Positions 53,259-62,054 are shown, counted from the first letter of the stretch. The stretch is 64,000 nucleotides of DNA from Alloalcanivorax marinus (GCF_016906305.1 NZ_JADDOL010000008.1:62001-126000), one strand, 5' to 3'. Translations and numbers: made by a program. Notes: generated from the letters alone by a model not told the origin.

Positions 53259-53546
53259 GTGCCAACGCGCAATGTGGTTCTCAGTGATCATCAACATGAG
53301 TTGGTGGAAACACTGGTCCGGTCGGGCCGGTATCAGAATGCCAGCGAGGTATTGAGGGAAGGCCTGCGCATGATCGAACTGCGCGAGCAGCAGGAGGCGG
53401 CCAGGCTGCAGCTACTCAAGGACGCCGCCGCCCGAGGGTGGTCCGACATTGAGGCCGGGCGCTATCAGGAGGTCGCCGAAGACCGTCTGGACGACTACCT
53501 GGGCCAGTTGGGACAAAGCGCCGCTCGGGAAAGAACCCGCGATTGA
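53259..53546 (+). CDS. ParD-like antitoxin
   Basis: A 95-residue antitoxin. The start is a GTG (VPTRNVVLSDHQHELVETLV) with ACGGAG upstream. The ribbon-helix-helix N-terminus is typical of the ParD/CC2985 family: NVVLSDHQHELVETLVRSGR, then YQNASEVLREGLRMIELRE. The C-terminal tail is acidic and should wrap the toxin. The stop lies 2 bp before the toxin ATG. The gene sits directly downstream of tRNA-Leu, on the opposite strand. Confidence 0.92.
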   Translation: MPTRNVVLSDHQHELVETLVRSGRYQNASEVLREGLRMIELREQQEAARLQLLKDAAARGWSDIEAGRYQEVAEDRLDDYLGQLGQSAARERTRD

Positions 53547-53548
53547 CC

Positions 53549-53911
53549 ATGCGCTATGTTCTCTCCGCCGCCGCGCAGGACGATATCCGCGACATTCTTG
53601 GCTGGACGCATGAGCGGTTTGGAGAAGCGGCCCGTCTGCGTTATCAGGCGCTGCTGGCTACCGCCTTGCGAGACCTTGCCCATCAACCGGCGAGGCCCGG
53701 CAGTGTGGAGCGCCCCGAACTGGGCCCTGGCGTCCGCTCCTGGCACCTTCACCTGAGTCGCGAGCGGGCGCGCACCGATACGGGTATGGTGCGGCGCCCC
53801 CGCCACTTTGTGATCTACCGTGTCGAGGCGGAGCGCATTCTGGTCGGCCGGGTCCTCCACGACGCCATGGAACTGGCTCGGCATCTGGATGCGGGCGCGC
53901 CCTGGAAATAG
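53549..53911 (+). CDS. ParE-like toxin
   Basis: A 120-residue toxin of the RelE/ParE superfamily. It begins MRYVLSAAAQDDIRDILGWT, followed by the helix RFGEAARLRYQALLATALRD. The core strands are VRSWHLHLSRERA and FVIYRVEAERILVGRVLHDA ME. ParE toxins usually poison DNA gyrase. A TTG six bases upstream is a possible but weaker start. The gene looks intact. It pairs with the ParD-like antitoxin in the usual order. Confidence 0.91.
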   Translation: MRYVLSAAAQDDIRDILGWTHERFGEAARLRYQALLATALRDLAHQPARPGSVERPELGPGVRSWHLHLSRERARTDTGMVRRPRHFVIYRVEAERILVGRVLHDAMELARHLDAGAPWK

Positions 53912-53913
53912 CC

Positions 53914-53937
53914 GCTCAGCCCCCTGAAGGGCTGAGC
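53914..53937. terminator. Stem-loop after the ParDE-type module
   Basis: GCTCAGCCC and GGGCTGAGC form a perfect 9-bp stem around a 6-base loop, 2 bp after the toxin stop and between convergent genes. There is no T tract, so termination is uncertain. Confidence 0.5.
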
Positions 53938-53969
53938 AGGTATGAGCAAGGCTGAGCGAAGCACGGGTT

Positions 53970-54896
53970 TTACTGCTCGATGCGGTCCAGCCGGTTGTTG
54001 ACCTGCAGCCGGTACTGATCGAAGGCCTTGATGGCGTCCTCGATGTTGGAGAGGCGCTGGTTGAGCTGGTCGGCGCTGGCCTGGTTGCCCTGCAGTTTGG
54101 CCAGGGCCTGTTTCTGGGCCTGGTTCTGCTGTTCCAGCTGTTTGACGGTATCGACCACCACGTCCACCTGGGTTTCCAGCTGGCTGATCTGGGTGCGCCA
54201 CTGGCCGTTGGCGTCGTTGACCGCCTTCACCGCGCTGTCCACCTTCTTCTGCAGGTCGGCGATCTGGTCGCGGGCCTGCTTGATGCTCTGGTCGTAGCCG
54301 TCCACGGTTTTCTTCAGGGCGGCGGTGGCGCTTTCGTTGTCCTTGAGGCTTTTCTGCACGCTGGCCAGGTTCTTCTGGTTTTCCTCGATCCAATCCTTGT
54401 TGCGCTTGTTGCTCACGTCCCAGAGCTTGCGGATCTCGGCGCTGTTGGTGTCGATGGCCTTGCTGTGTTCGCTGAGGGTGCCGCGCAGCTTGCCGGAGGA
54501 CTGGTCCAGGGATTCGTCGGTGGCGGAGAGCCGGGCCTGCAGGTTCTCCAACTGCTCGGAGGACAGGCCCATGCGGCTTTCCATCTGCCCCTGAAGGCTG
54601 CTGATCTCGCGGTAAAAGTAAGTGCACGCTACCGCCAGCGCCACGGCCAGCACCAGCGTCAGAATGATCCAGCCGCCGGAGCCACCGCCTTCGTCGCGGC
54701 GCGGCGGCGGCGCCCGGCGCGGCGCCGGGCGTTCACCCCGCCCACCGCCGTTGCCGCCCCGGCCTCCGCCATTACCACCGGTACCGCCACCACCGCCGCC
54801 GCGGGCCGGACGGTCCTCACCGGCGGGCCGGCGCCGGGGTTCGTCCACGTTCACGTCGTCGATATCACCCAGTTTCACGTCACGCTCTTGGGTCAT
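53970..54896 (-). CDS. Coiled-coil inner-membrane protein with Gly/Arg-rich N-terminus
   Basis: A 308-residue protein. Residues 1-75 are Gly/Arg/Pro-rich and likely disordered (repeats of GGGRGGNGGGRG). A single membrane helix follows (about 76-95, WIILTLVLAVALAVACTYFY). The remaining 210 residues are one long periplasmic coiled coil full of Gln, Lys, Asp and Ser (for example NQAQKQALAKLQGNQASADQ). No enzymatic motif is seen. Similar architecture occurs in envelope or chromosome-organising proteins, but I cannot name a family. AGGA lies upstream of the start. Confidence 0.8.
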   Translation of the reverse strand: MTQERDVKLGDIDDVNVDEPRRRPAGEDRPARGGGGGGTGGNGGGRGGNGGGRGERPAPRRAPPPRRDEGGGSGGWIILTLVLAVALAVACTYFYREISSLQGQMESRMGLSSEQLENLQARLSATDESLDQSSGKLRGTLSEHSKAIDTNSAEIRKLWDVSNKRNKDWIEENQKNLASVQKSLKDNESATAALKKTVDGYDQSIKQARDQIADLQKKVDSAVKAVNDANGQWRTQISQLETQVDVVVDTVKQLEQQNQAQKQALAKLQGNQASADQLNQRLSNIEDAIKAFDQYRLQVNNRLDRIEQ

Positions 54897-55095
54897 TGGC
54901 GAATTCCTGTGCGAAGTGAGAAAACACGCATGTTACCCGCCCGCCGGGATCGGCGCACGGTGGTGGGGGCTTGGTGCGGTAAAGACAGAGGAAAGTTCCA
55001 CCCCGCCCGTCGCAACCTTTCCGCTCAAGGAGAAGGAGGGAGAGAACAAAGGGTTGTTGTTAAAAACGGTTACTTATAGCTGGAAGTGCCGGGCG

Positions 55096-55256
55096 CCTTC
55101 CAGCGCCGCTTCCGGCGTCGCCGGGGGTTCGCTCTCAAGGCGCGGGCTCGCAGGCGTAGCAGCGCTACGTCAAGAGACCGCAACGCGGAGAGCGGGCCCC
55201 CGGCGGCGCCCCGAAGGGCGGCCGCCAACGGCGGCCGCGGATGCGGCGATGGAAGG
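55096..55256. repeat. Long imperfect inverted repeat downstream of sodB
   Basis: The left arm (55096-55136) and right arm (55188-55256) are inverted relatives. CCTTCC-x-x-CGCCGC matches at the outer ends, and CGCCGGGGG-x-x-CGCTCTC matches at the inner ends. The core (about 55137-55187) holds the small dyad GTAGCAGCGCTAC. The right arm has an extra GGCGGCCGCC-rich insert. It occupies part of the 374-bp gap between sodB and the coiled-coil gene; I see no ORF in that gap. Confidence 0.65.
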
Positions 55257-55270
55257 TGTTCGGTACTTCT

Positions 55271-55855
55271 TTACCCGAAGTTCTTGGCCGCGAAGTCCCA
55301 GTTGATCAGGTTCCAGATGGAAGACAGGTACTTGGGACGGGCATTGCGGTAGTCGATGTAGTAGGCGTGTTCCCACACGTCCACGGTCATCAGCGGGGTC
55401 TGGCCGTTGTCGTGGGCGATCGGGGTGTCCGCGTCGTCGGTGTTGACGATGTCCACGCCGCCATCGGAGGTTTTCACCAGCCAGGTCCAGCCGGAGCCGA
55501 AGTTGCCGGCACCCTTGGCTTCGAACTCTTCCTTGAACTTGTCGAAGGAACCGAACTTCTTGTTGATGGCGTCGGCCAGGGCGCCGGTGGGCTCGCCACC
55601 GCCGTTCGGGCTCAGGCTGTTCCAGTAGAAGGTGTGGTTCCAGACCTGGGCCGCCTGGTTGAACAGACCGCCCTTGGCGCTCTTGATGATCTCTTCCAGG
55701 GATTTCCCTTCGTCATCGGTGCCCTTGATCATGTCGTTGAGCTTGGTGACGTAGGCGTTGTGGTGCTTGCCGTGGTGGTACTCGAGGGTCTCCGCGGAGA
55801 TGTGCGGTTCGAGAGCGTCTTTCTCATACGGAAGCGGCGGAAGTTCAAAAGCCAT
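55271..55855 (-). CDS. sodB: Iron superoxide dismutase
   Basis: A 194-residue cytoplasmic Fe-SOD. The metal ligands are H27 (LEYHHGKHH), H74 (VWNHTFYW), D159 and H163 ([10 protein letters not shown]). The [11 protein letters not shown] stretch and overall length are those of the iron type. The start [15 protein letters not shown] follows AGGGGAA; an ATG two codons earlier is possible. Upstream are two direct CGAATTTAG repeats 20 bp apart. Downstream is a long inverted repeat that may end or protect the message. Confidence 0.97.
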   Translation of the reverse strand: MAFELPPLPYEKDALEPHISAETLEYHHGKHHNAYVTKLNDMIKGTDDEGKSLEEIIKSAKGGLFNQAAQVWNHTFYWNSLSPNGGGEPTGALADAINKKFGSFDKFKEEFEAKGAGNFGSGWTWLVKTSDGGVDIVNTDDADTPIAHDNGQTPLMTVDVWEHAYYIDYRNARPKYLSSIWNLINWDFAAKNFG

Positions 55856-55878
55856 GGTCAATTCCCCTGACGGTTGGT

Positions 55879-55907
55879 CGAATTTAGCATTCGGACTGCG
55901 AATTTAG
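55879..55907. promoter_or_regulatory. Direct repeats upstream of sodB
   Basis: CGAATTTAG occurs at 55879-55887 and again at 55899-55907, exactly 20 bp (two helical turns) apart. The first copy is 24 bp upstream of the sodB start. They may bind a regulator or overlap the promoter. Confidence 0.4.
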
Positions 55908-56121
55908 GCAGCATCATAACAAGCAGCTTAACCGCGAACCACTGAGGCCAGGCCCCTGTAAGCGGTACGTTTTACGCGATTTGACCCCTTGTTGAGAATG
56001 ATTGCTTTTTCCATAAATTCGCGGGTATGTATTCAAAAACCCACATGGGGACCCGACCGGGTATCTCAAGTAGAATGGCCGCGTTTTTTCATCATCTATT
56101 TTGTGATCGCGGAGAAATGAC

Positions 56122-57303
56122 ATGGCCAACGAATCCGTCGTTATCGTCAACGGGGCGCGCACCGCCATGGGCGGCTTCCAGGGTGCGCTGGCGCCGATGA
56201 GCGCGCCGCAGCTGGGCGCCGCCAGCATCCGCGAGGCGGTGGCCCGGGCCGGCCTGCAAGCCGCCGATATCGAGGACGTGGTGATGGGCTGCGTGCTGCC
56301 CGCCGGCCTGAAGCAAGGCCCGGCCCGCCAGGCCATGCGTCTGGCCGGTCTGCCCGACGGCACCGGCGCCACCACCATCAACAAGCTGTGCGGCTCCGGC
56401 ATGCGCGCCACCATGTTTTGTCATGACATGATCAAGGCAGGCAGCCACGACATCGTGGTCAGCGGCGGCATGGAGTCCATGAGCAACGCGCCCTACGTGC
56501 TGGACAAAGCCCGCGCCGGTTACCGCATGGGCCACGGGCAGGTGTTCGATCATATGTTCCTGGACGGTCTGGAGGACGCGGAAACCGGCCGTCTGATGGG
56601 CGCCTTCGCCCAGGACGTGGCGGACCAGCGCGGCATCAGCCGCGAGCAGATGGACGCCTTCGCCATTGAATCCCTGAAGCGTGCCCAGGCGGCCATCGCC
56701 AACGGCTGGTTCGCCGACGAGATCGTGCCGGTGACGGTGCAAACGCGCAAAGGTGAAACCGTGGTCGACACCGATGAACAGCCGGGCAACGCCAACATCG
56801 ACAAAATTCCCGGGCTGAAGCCGGCCTTCAAGAAGGACGGCACGGTCACCGCCGCCAACGCCAGTTCCATCTCCGACGGCGCCTCGGCGCTGGTGCTGGC
56901 TCGCGAAAGCGTGGCCGAACAGCGCGGCCTGAAACCGCTGGCGCGGATGCTCGGCCATGCCACCAACAGCCGTCACCCCAGCGAGTTCACCGTGGCCCCC
57001 ATCGGCGCCACCGAAAAACTGCTGAAAAAAGTGGGCTGGAGCGTGGACGACGTGGATCTGTTCGAGATCAACGAGGCCTTCGCCATGGTGGCGATGATGC
57101 CGATGCTCGATCTGGGCATTCCCCATGACAAGCTCAATATCCACGGCGGCGCCTGCGCCCTGGGGCACCCCATCGGCTCCACCGGATCGCGCATTATCCT
57201 GACCCTGATCCACGCCTTGAAGCGCACCGGCGGCCGGCGCGGCGTGGCCAGCCTGTGCATCGGTGGCGGCGAAGCCACGGCGGTGGCGGTGGAGCTGATC
57301 TGA
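56122..57303 (+). CDS. Acetyl-CoA acetyltransferase (thiolase)
   Basis: A 393-residue thiolase. The acyl-accepting cysteine is C90 (INKLCGSGM). The His motif is NIHGGACALGHPIGSTG, and the second catalytic Cys is in GVASLCIGGGEATAV. The GGMESMSNAPYVL stretch is also conserved. The length and the LFEINEAFAMVAM motif fit biosynthetic acetoacetyl-CoA thiolases (PhaA/AtoB-like), although degradative use is possible. It lies on the same strand 102 bp before fabY. No other PHA genes are in the window. Confidence 0.94.
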   Translation: MANESVVIVNGARTAMGGFQGALAPMSAPQLGAASIREAVARAGLQAADIEDVVMGCVLPAGLKQGPARQAMRLAGLPDGTGATTINKLCGSGMRATMFCHDMIKAGSHDIVVSGGMESMSNAPYVLDKARAGYRMGHGQVFDHMFLDGLEDAETGRLMGAFAQDVADQRGISREQMDAFAIESLKRAQAAIANGWFADEIVPVTVQTRKGETVVDTDEQPGNANIDKIPGLKPAFKKDGTVTAANASSISDGASALVLARESVAEQRGLKPLARMLGHATNSRHPSEFTVAPIGATEKLLKKVGWSVDDVDLFEINEAFAMVAMMPMLDLGIPHDKLNIHGGACALGHPIGSTGSRIILTLIHALKRTGGRRGVASLCIGGGEATAVAVELI

Positions 57304-57405
57304 GGGCGCGGTAATATCCGGTTGCAACATCAACCCCTCTGACCAATACGCAAACGTCCCGCGGACGCCTAGAATCGACCGCTCAGTCACATTCTGGGGA
57401 GTTCT

Positions 57406-59208
57406 ATGTCCGCCCTGCCCGTCATTACCGCCATGGGTGGCATCAATGCCGCCGGCCGCACGTCCCTGCATCATGGCTTTCGCCGTTTGGTGTTCGATGC
57501 CCTGGAACCGGCCCGGCAGGACAGCACCCTGGGGGCCCTGGCGGCGCTGACCGGCACCACCGGGCGGGACGCGCTGCTCAACGGCACCCTGATCCGCGGC
57601 CTGCCGGCGGACCGCCGCCTGAATCTGGCGGTGAACGGCCACAGCGACGGGCCGGTGACCCTGGAAATGCGCAACCTGGATCTGCCCGAGCCGCTGCCGG
57701 AAGGCTGGCGGGTGGAGGCCATCAACCGCCAGCGCAGCCGGGTGACCGTGCCCGCCGGCGCCGGCCTGCGCGTGCCCACGCCCATCGCCCGCCGGGTCAG
57801 CGCCGCCGGCCAGTTGCCGGACGGCTTCGACCCGGGCGCCCTGTACGCGTCGCGCAACCACCCCCGGGCCCTGCAGATGGCGATCTATGGCGTCAGCGAT
57901 GCCTTCGGCATGCTCGGTATTCCCTGGGAACAACTGCGCGGCCGGCTGGCCCCGGATCAGGTGGCGGTGTTCGCCTCCAACGCCATGGCGCAGCTGGACG
58001 ACGCCGGGCTCGGCGGCATGATGCGCGCCCCGGCCCTGGGCCAGCGCACCACGTCCAAACAATGCCCGCTGGGGCTCGGCGAAATGACCGCCGACTTCAT
58101 CAATGCCTATGTGCTGCGCAGCGCCGGCGGCACCGGCGGCCTGCTGGGCGCCTGCGCCACCTTCCTCTATAACCTGGAGCGCGCGGTGCACGCCATTCGC
58201 GCCGGGCGCGCCCGGCTGGTGGTGGTCGGGACCAGCGAAGCGCCGCTGGTCCCGGAGGTGATGGAAGGTTATCGCGCCATGGGCGCGCTGGCCGAGGACG
58301 AGGCCCTGGCGGCGCTGGACGGCGCCGACCGGCCGGATCTGCGCCGCGCCTGCCGGCCGTTCGGCGACAACTGCGGCTTCACCATGGCGGAGTCCGCCCA
58401 GTTCGCGGTGCTGATGGACGATGAACTGGCCCTGGAACTGGGCGCGGATATTCTCGGCGCCGTGCCGGACGTGTTCGTGCACGCCGACGGCGCCAAGAAG
58501 TCGATCTCCTCACCGGGCATCGGCAACTACCTGACCCTCGCGCGCAGCGCCCATCTGGTACGCCAGCTGATCGGCGAGGACGCCCTGCGCCACGACACCC
58601 TGGTGCACGCCCACGGCACCGGCACGCCGCAAAACCGGGTCACCGAATCCCACGTGATCAACCAGGTGGCGGAAGCCTTCGGCATCCGCGACTGGCCGGT
58701 GGCGGCGATCAAGGCCTATGTGGGCCACTCCCTGGGCAGCGCCGGCGGCGACCAGCTGGCGGCCACCCTGGGCACCTTCAGCGACGGCCTGCTGCCGGGC
58801 ATCGCCACCGTGGACCGCTTCGCCGACGACCTGTACGCGGACCGCCTTTCCCTGGCCCGCGAACACCGCCAACTGCGGCCCTCGGCGGCGCTGCTCAACT
58901 CCAAGGGGTTCGGCGGCAACAACGCCACCGCCGTGGTGCTGTCGCCGGAGCGCACCACCGACCTGCTGGCCCGCCGCCACGGCGACCGGACCCTGGACGC
59001 CTGGCGCGACCGCAGCGCCGCCACCCGCCAGGCGGCGGCGGACTACGACCGCCGCGCCCTGGCCGGCCAGGTGGTGCCGGAGTATCACTTCAACGATGGC
59101 GTACTGAACGGCGACGATCTGACCGTCACCGACAAGGCCATTCGTCTGCCGGGCTGGGAGCAGCCGCTGACGTTCCAGGACGACCACGGCTTCGACGAGT
59201 ACCGCTGA
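57406..59208 (+). CDS. fabY: Beta-ketoacyl synthase FabY-like
   Basis: A 600-residue condensing enzyme that is longer than FabB or FabF (about 410). The catalytic Cys is C250 (GGLLGACATFLYNLERAV), with His H403 (VHAHGTGTPQN) and H441 (YVGHSLGSAGG). An extra N-terminal region of about 150 residues and a C-terminal tail match the FabY class of Pseudomonas, which starts fatty-acid synthesis from acetyl-CoA in place of FabH. The start has a GGGGAG site. The stop codon overlaps a REP-like pair by 2 bp. No fabH-like gene is seen nearby. Confidence 0.9.
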   Translation: MSALPVITAMGGINAAGRTSLHHGFRRLVFDALEPARQDSTLGALAALTGTTGRDALLNGTLIRGLPADRRLNLAVNGHSDGPVTLEMRNLDLPEPLPEGWRVEAINRQRSRVTVPAGAGLRVPTPIARRVSAAGQLPDGFDPGALYASRNHPRALQMAIYGVSDAFGMLGIPWEQLRGRLAPDQVAVFASNAMAQLDDAGLGGMMRAPALGQRTTSKQCPLGLGEMTADFINAYVLRSAGGTGGLLGACATFLYNLERAVHAIRAGRARLVVVGTSEAPLVPEVMEGYRAMGALAEDEALAALDGADRPDLRRACRPFGDNCGFTMAESAQFAVLMDDELALELGADILGAVPDVFVHADGAKKSISSPGIGNYLTLARSAHLVRQLIGEDALRHDTLVHAHGTGTPQNRVTESHVINQVAEAFGIRDWPVAAIKAYVGHSLGSAGGDQLAATLGTFSDGLLPGIATVDRFADDLYADRLSLAREHRQLRPSAALLNSKGFGGNNATAVVLSPERTTDLLARRHGDRTLDAWRDRSAATRQAAADYDRRALAGQVVPEYHFNDGVLNGDDLTVTDKAIRLPGWEQPLTFQDDHGFDEYR

Positions 59209-59261
59209 TCGCGACTGAAGTCGCTCCTACACAGCGTGCCGTAGGAGCGGCTTCAGCCGCG
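59207..59261. repeat. REP-like inverted pair after fabY
   Basis: Left unit GATCGCGACTGAAGTCGCTC (from 59207) and right unit GTAGGAGCGGCTTCAGCCGC (from 59241) are inverted copies. The left unit begins inside the fabY stop codon, and the pair fills the gap to the convergent DUF6351 gene. Confidence 0.88.
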
Positions 59262-59268
59262 CCAGGCT

Positions 59269-61935
59269 TTACATTCCTACCTGAAACGCCGGGGCGGCCC
59301 AGCCGCCTCGGGAGTCCCCGGCGCCGGCGTCGTCCATGGGTTCGCCACCGCTGATCACCCGGTCGGCGTCGCCGTAGCGCAGCCAGGTCAGGGTCGGCAC
59401 CCGGCCCACCGGCGGCTGATCGTAATCGCAAACCCCGTCCGGGAAGACCTCGGCGACCCGCGCCGCGAACGCCTCGGAGCTGAGCACGCCGGTCAGGGGG
59501 TTCACCGGGTAATCCGCCGGGTCCACCGGCCGCAGGGCACACTTGTTGGTCAGGGTGGTGACGTCGTCACCGGCCACCGTGCGCGGCGTGCCGAAGCGGG
59601 TCTGCACCAGCAGTTGCTGCAGGTCCACCACCGGATCGGTGAGCGCCAGCAGCGGGTCCGCCAGCCCCAGCAGCGGGTTGAGAATCGGGCCCAGCAGGCC
59701 GTCCAGGCCCAGGGACCCGCCCACCGTGTCCACCAGCCCGTCCACGTCCAGTCCGCACAGCTGGCCGGTGACCGCGTCCACCACCACGCCCAGTTCCGAG
59801 GGCGGCGGCAGCAGGCCCGGGTCCAGGCCGGGGAGAATCGGATCCGGGTACAGCAGGTTGCCGGTGAACGGCACGATGGGCCCGTCCGCGCCCAGCAGCG
59901 ACGACACCGACAGGCAGCGGTCGCGGGCCTGGATCGGTTTGTGCGCCACCACCTTGTCGGCCAGCGGGGCCTCGCCGTCGTCCGCTTCGATGTCGGTCAG
60001 CCAGCGGTCCATGACCAGCAGCGCCTCGGTGGTGTAGACGGTGTCGCCGGCCAGCGGCACGGCGCCGTACCAGATCACCTGGTTGTCGGCGTGGCCCCGG
60101 GCCGCCTCCAGCCGGGCGCGCATCTGCCAGGAATGGTAGGCGTCGTGGGCCAGGCCCGGGTCCGGCCCGCGCAGGTCGATGATCGGCACATCGCCCAGGT
60201 GCTCGGCGGTGTTGATGGCGCCGGTGCGGTAGGCGTTTTCCAGGGTTTTCGGGTCGGCCACGGTGCGCGCCGGCTGCGGGTCGATGTCCACGTCCAGGCC
60301 ACCGATGTCCCGGTTCAGATTGATGAACTGGTCGCCGCTGATCAGCCCCTGCTGCAAGGCGCGCAGCCCGTACTGCACGCCGGTATTGTCCAGCGGAATA
60401 CCGGTGAAGCCCCGAGACAAGAGCGATTCGTTGGGGCTCCACACTTCCGGCGGGCGGGTGCCGAACTGGTTCTTCATGTAATCCAGCAGGCCGCAGCGCA
60501 GGCCGTCCGGGGCGCTCTCCTTGTCGTAAACGGTGATGCCCTCCTCCAGCCCCGGGCAGTCGCTCTGGTCCGGGTAGGCGGACGGGAAGAACGCCAGATC
60601 GGACACCACCGGATTGAGCGGCAAGTGCCCGTAGAACGCGGACCACTGGGCCACCGGGATCACCCCGGAGCCGAGCAGCCGGCTGACCACCGAGACGAAG
60701 TCCTCGGGCCCTTCCGGAATCTGGTTGCCGAAATAGCGGCTGAGCAGGTTGTAGTCGGCGAACTGGGTGGCGGTGGTCCACACGTCCGGGTAGGAACACT
60801 GCACGATCAGCCCCTGGTAGATGCCCGGGTAGGCGTTGGCGATGTGCTGCTGGGCGATGGCGCCGCCGGAACAGCCGGTGCCGATGGTGTAGCGCAGTTC
60901 CCCGTACTGCTCGACGATGCGCTCCTTGGCCATCATCAGGGATTCGGCGGCGGTGACCAGATTGACGTTGTGCCCGAGATTGGCCTGGGCGGTGGACAGG
61001 GTCATGAAGCCGCGTCCCAGGGCCACGCTGATGCTGTCGCCGAGCAGCAGCTCGGCGCCGTCCGGAGCGGTGCCGGCGATGTCGCCATTGGGCGGATCGC
61101 CCATGGCGAAACTCACGCCCACGTTGCCGCCGTGGTGAATCAGCAGCTTGCCGTTCCACTGATCCTGGGGCGCGGTGGCGGTCCACGGCTCACCGGGCCG
61201 GTAAAGGGTCATGATCTGGTAGCGGTCGCGGTTCTGCACGCCGGTTTCCACGCGCACGATGAACGGCACTTGCACGCCGTCGTCGGTGGTCACCGTGGCG
61301 ATGTCGCCGGCCGGCGGCGGCTGATCCGGATCGTACTCCAGGAAGCTGGCGGGCAGACCCGGGTTCATCGGGTCGAAGCCGGTGATCAGCGCTTGCAGAC
61401 GGTCGGCGGGCACGTACTTGAAGCGGTATTCCGCCGGCTGATTGCACTGCGCGTCCACCGCCGCCTCATTGGTACAGCGCCAGGGTTGAATCTGCGGGCC
61501 GGAAAACACCGGGCCGCCGTTGGGGTGATTGATCACGGTGCGGTCGAGCACGGTGTCGTCGGCCAGCACCACCCGCAGCCGGTTCTCGCCCAGGGCGAGA
61601 CCACTGACCAGCCCCTTGAGGGCGCCCTCCCCGTCCGCCACCAGATCCGCCCGGGCGGGCTCGCCGTCCACCAGCAGGCGCGCGCCGCGCAGATTGGCCG
61701 GATCGTCCGCTTCCACGCGGATCAAGGCGTCGCCACCGCTGATCAGGTCGGCGCGGTTGGACAGCACCTGCACGCGGCCTTCGCCGGCGGTGGGCTGGGG
61801 TTCGGGCTCGGAGGGATTGGGAGTGCCGCCGCCACCACCGCCGCCACCACCACCACTGGAAGAACCGCCACCGCCACCACAGGCGGTCAGCGCCAACAAG
61901 GCCGCCAGCAGGGCGGCCGTGGTCATTGTTTTCAT
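59269..61935 (-). CDS. Large DUF6351-like lipoprotein with alpha/beta-hydrolase core
   Basis: An 888-residue protein. The signal peptide ends in a lipobox (ALTAC, Cys about 19), followed by a long Gly/Ser linker. An Ig-like N-terminal domain (about 50-140) comes next. The large domain has an apparent nucleophile elbow, GTGCSGGAIAQQHIAN, and a later DLRGPDPGLAHDAYHSWQMR that may supply acid and His. This resembles the DUF6351 family and tannase-like hydrolases. Natural substrates are unknown. It is expected at the cell surface or periplasm. It is divergent from the glucose dehydrogenase gene. Confidence 0.82.
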   Translation of the reverse strand: MKTMTTAALLAALLALTACGGGGGSSSGGGGGGGGGGTPNPSEPEPQPTAGEGRVQVLSNRADLISGGDALIRVEADDPANLRGARLLVDGEPARADLVADGEGALKGLVSGLALGENRLRVVLADDTVLDRTVINHPNGGPVFSGPQIQPWRCTNEAAVDAQCNQPAEYRFKYVPADRLQALITGFDPMNPGLPASFLEYDPDQPPPAGDIATVTTDDGVQVPFIVRVETGVQNRDRYQIMTLYRPGEPWTATAPQDQWNGKLLIHHGGNVGVSFAMGDPPNGDIAGTAPDGAELLLGDSISVALGRGFMTLSTAQANLGHNVNLVTAAESLMMAKERIVEQYGELRYTIGTGCSGGAIAQQHIANAYPGIYQGLIVQCSYPDVWTTATQFADYNLLSRYFGNQIPEGPEDFVSVVSRLLGSGVIPVAQWSAFYGHLPLNPVVSDLAFFPSAYPDQSDCPGLEEGITVYDKESAPDGLRCGLLDYMKNQFGTRPPEVWSPNESLLSRGFTGIPLDNTGVQYGLRALQQGLISGDQFINLNRDIGGLDVDIDPQPARTVADPKTLENAYRTGAINTAEHLGDVPIIDLRGPDPGLAHDAYHSWQMRARLEAARGHADNQVIWYGAVPLAGDTVYTTEALLVMDRWLTDIEADDGEAPLADKVVAHKPIQARDRCLSVSSLLGADGPIVPFTGNLLYPDPILPGLDPGLLPPPSELGVVVDAVTGQLCGLDVDGLVDTVGGSLGLDGLLGPILNPLLGLADPLLALTDPVVDLQQLLVQTRFGTPRTVAGDDVTTLTNKCALRPVDPADYPVNPLTGVLSSEAFAARVAEVFPDGVCDYDQPPVGRVPTLTWLRYGDADRVISGGEPMDDAGAGDSRGGWAAPAFQVGM

Positions 61936-62006
61936 TGTTATGGCTCCTGATTTCGGGCCGATGGCCCGGCAGGCTTCCAGTGTCGATGGCGGCGCATACG
62001 AACACT

Positions 62007-62054
62007 ATTGCGCAATCGTTGTTGCCCCGTTACCCCCGTTACCGTTCTGTTACC
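62007..62054. promoter_or_regulatory. Palindrome and GTTACC direct repeats upstream of the DUF6351 gene
   Basis: The perfect dyad ATTGCGCAAT (62007-62016) is followed by three direct GTTACC copies starting at 62029, 62038 and 62049 (spacing 9 and 11 bp). Direct repeats near one helical turn apart are typical of OmpR-type response regulators. They lie in the divergent gap to the quinoprotein dehydrogenase. Confidence 0.4.

Noticed and set aside
53042-53911. Genomic island inserted at tRNA-Leu
   Set aside because: The ParDE-type module is next to the tRNA, but no integrase and no repeated tRNA 3' end was found, and base composition does not change clearly.
56092-58482. 796-residue open frame opposite the thiolase and fabY genes
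   Set aside because: It spans two well-supported genes and their intergenic gap, which a real antisense gene would rarely do; no motifs are seen.
59614-61950. 778-residue open frame opposite the DUF6351 gene
   Set aside because: It has no recognisable domain or signal and a composition typical of antisense frames in GC-rich genes.
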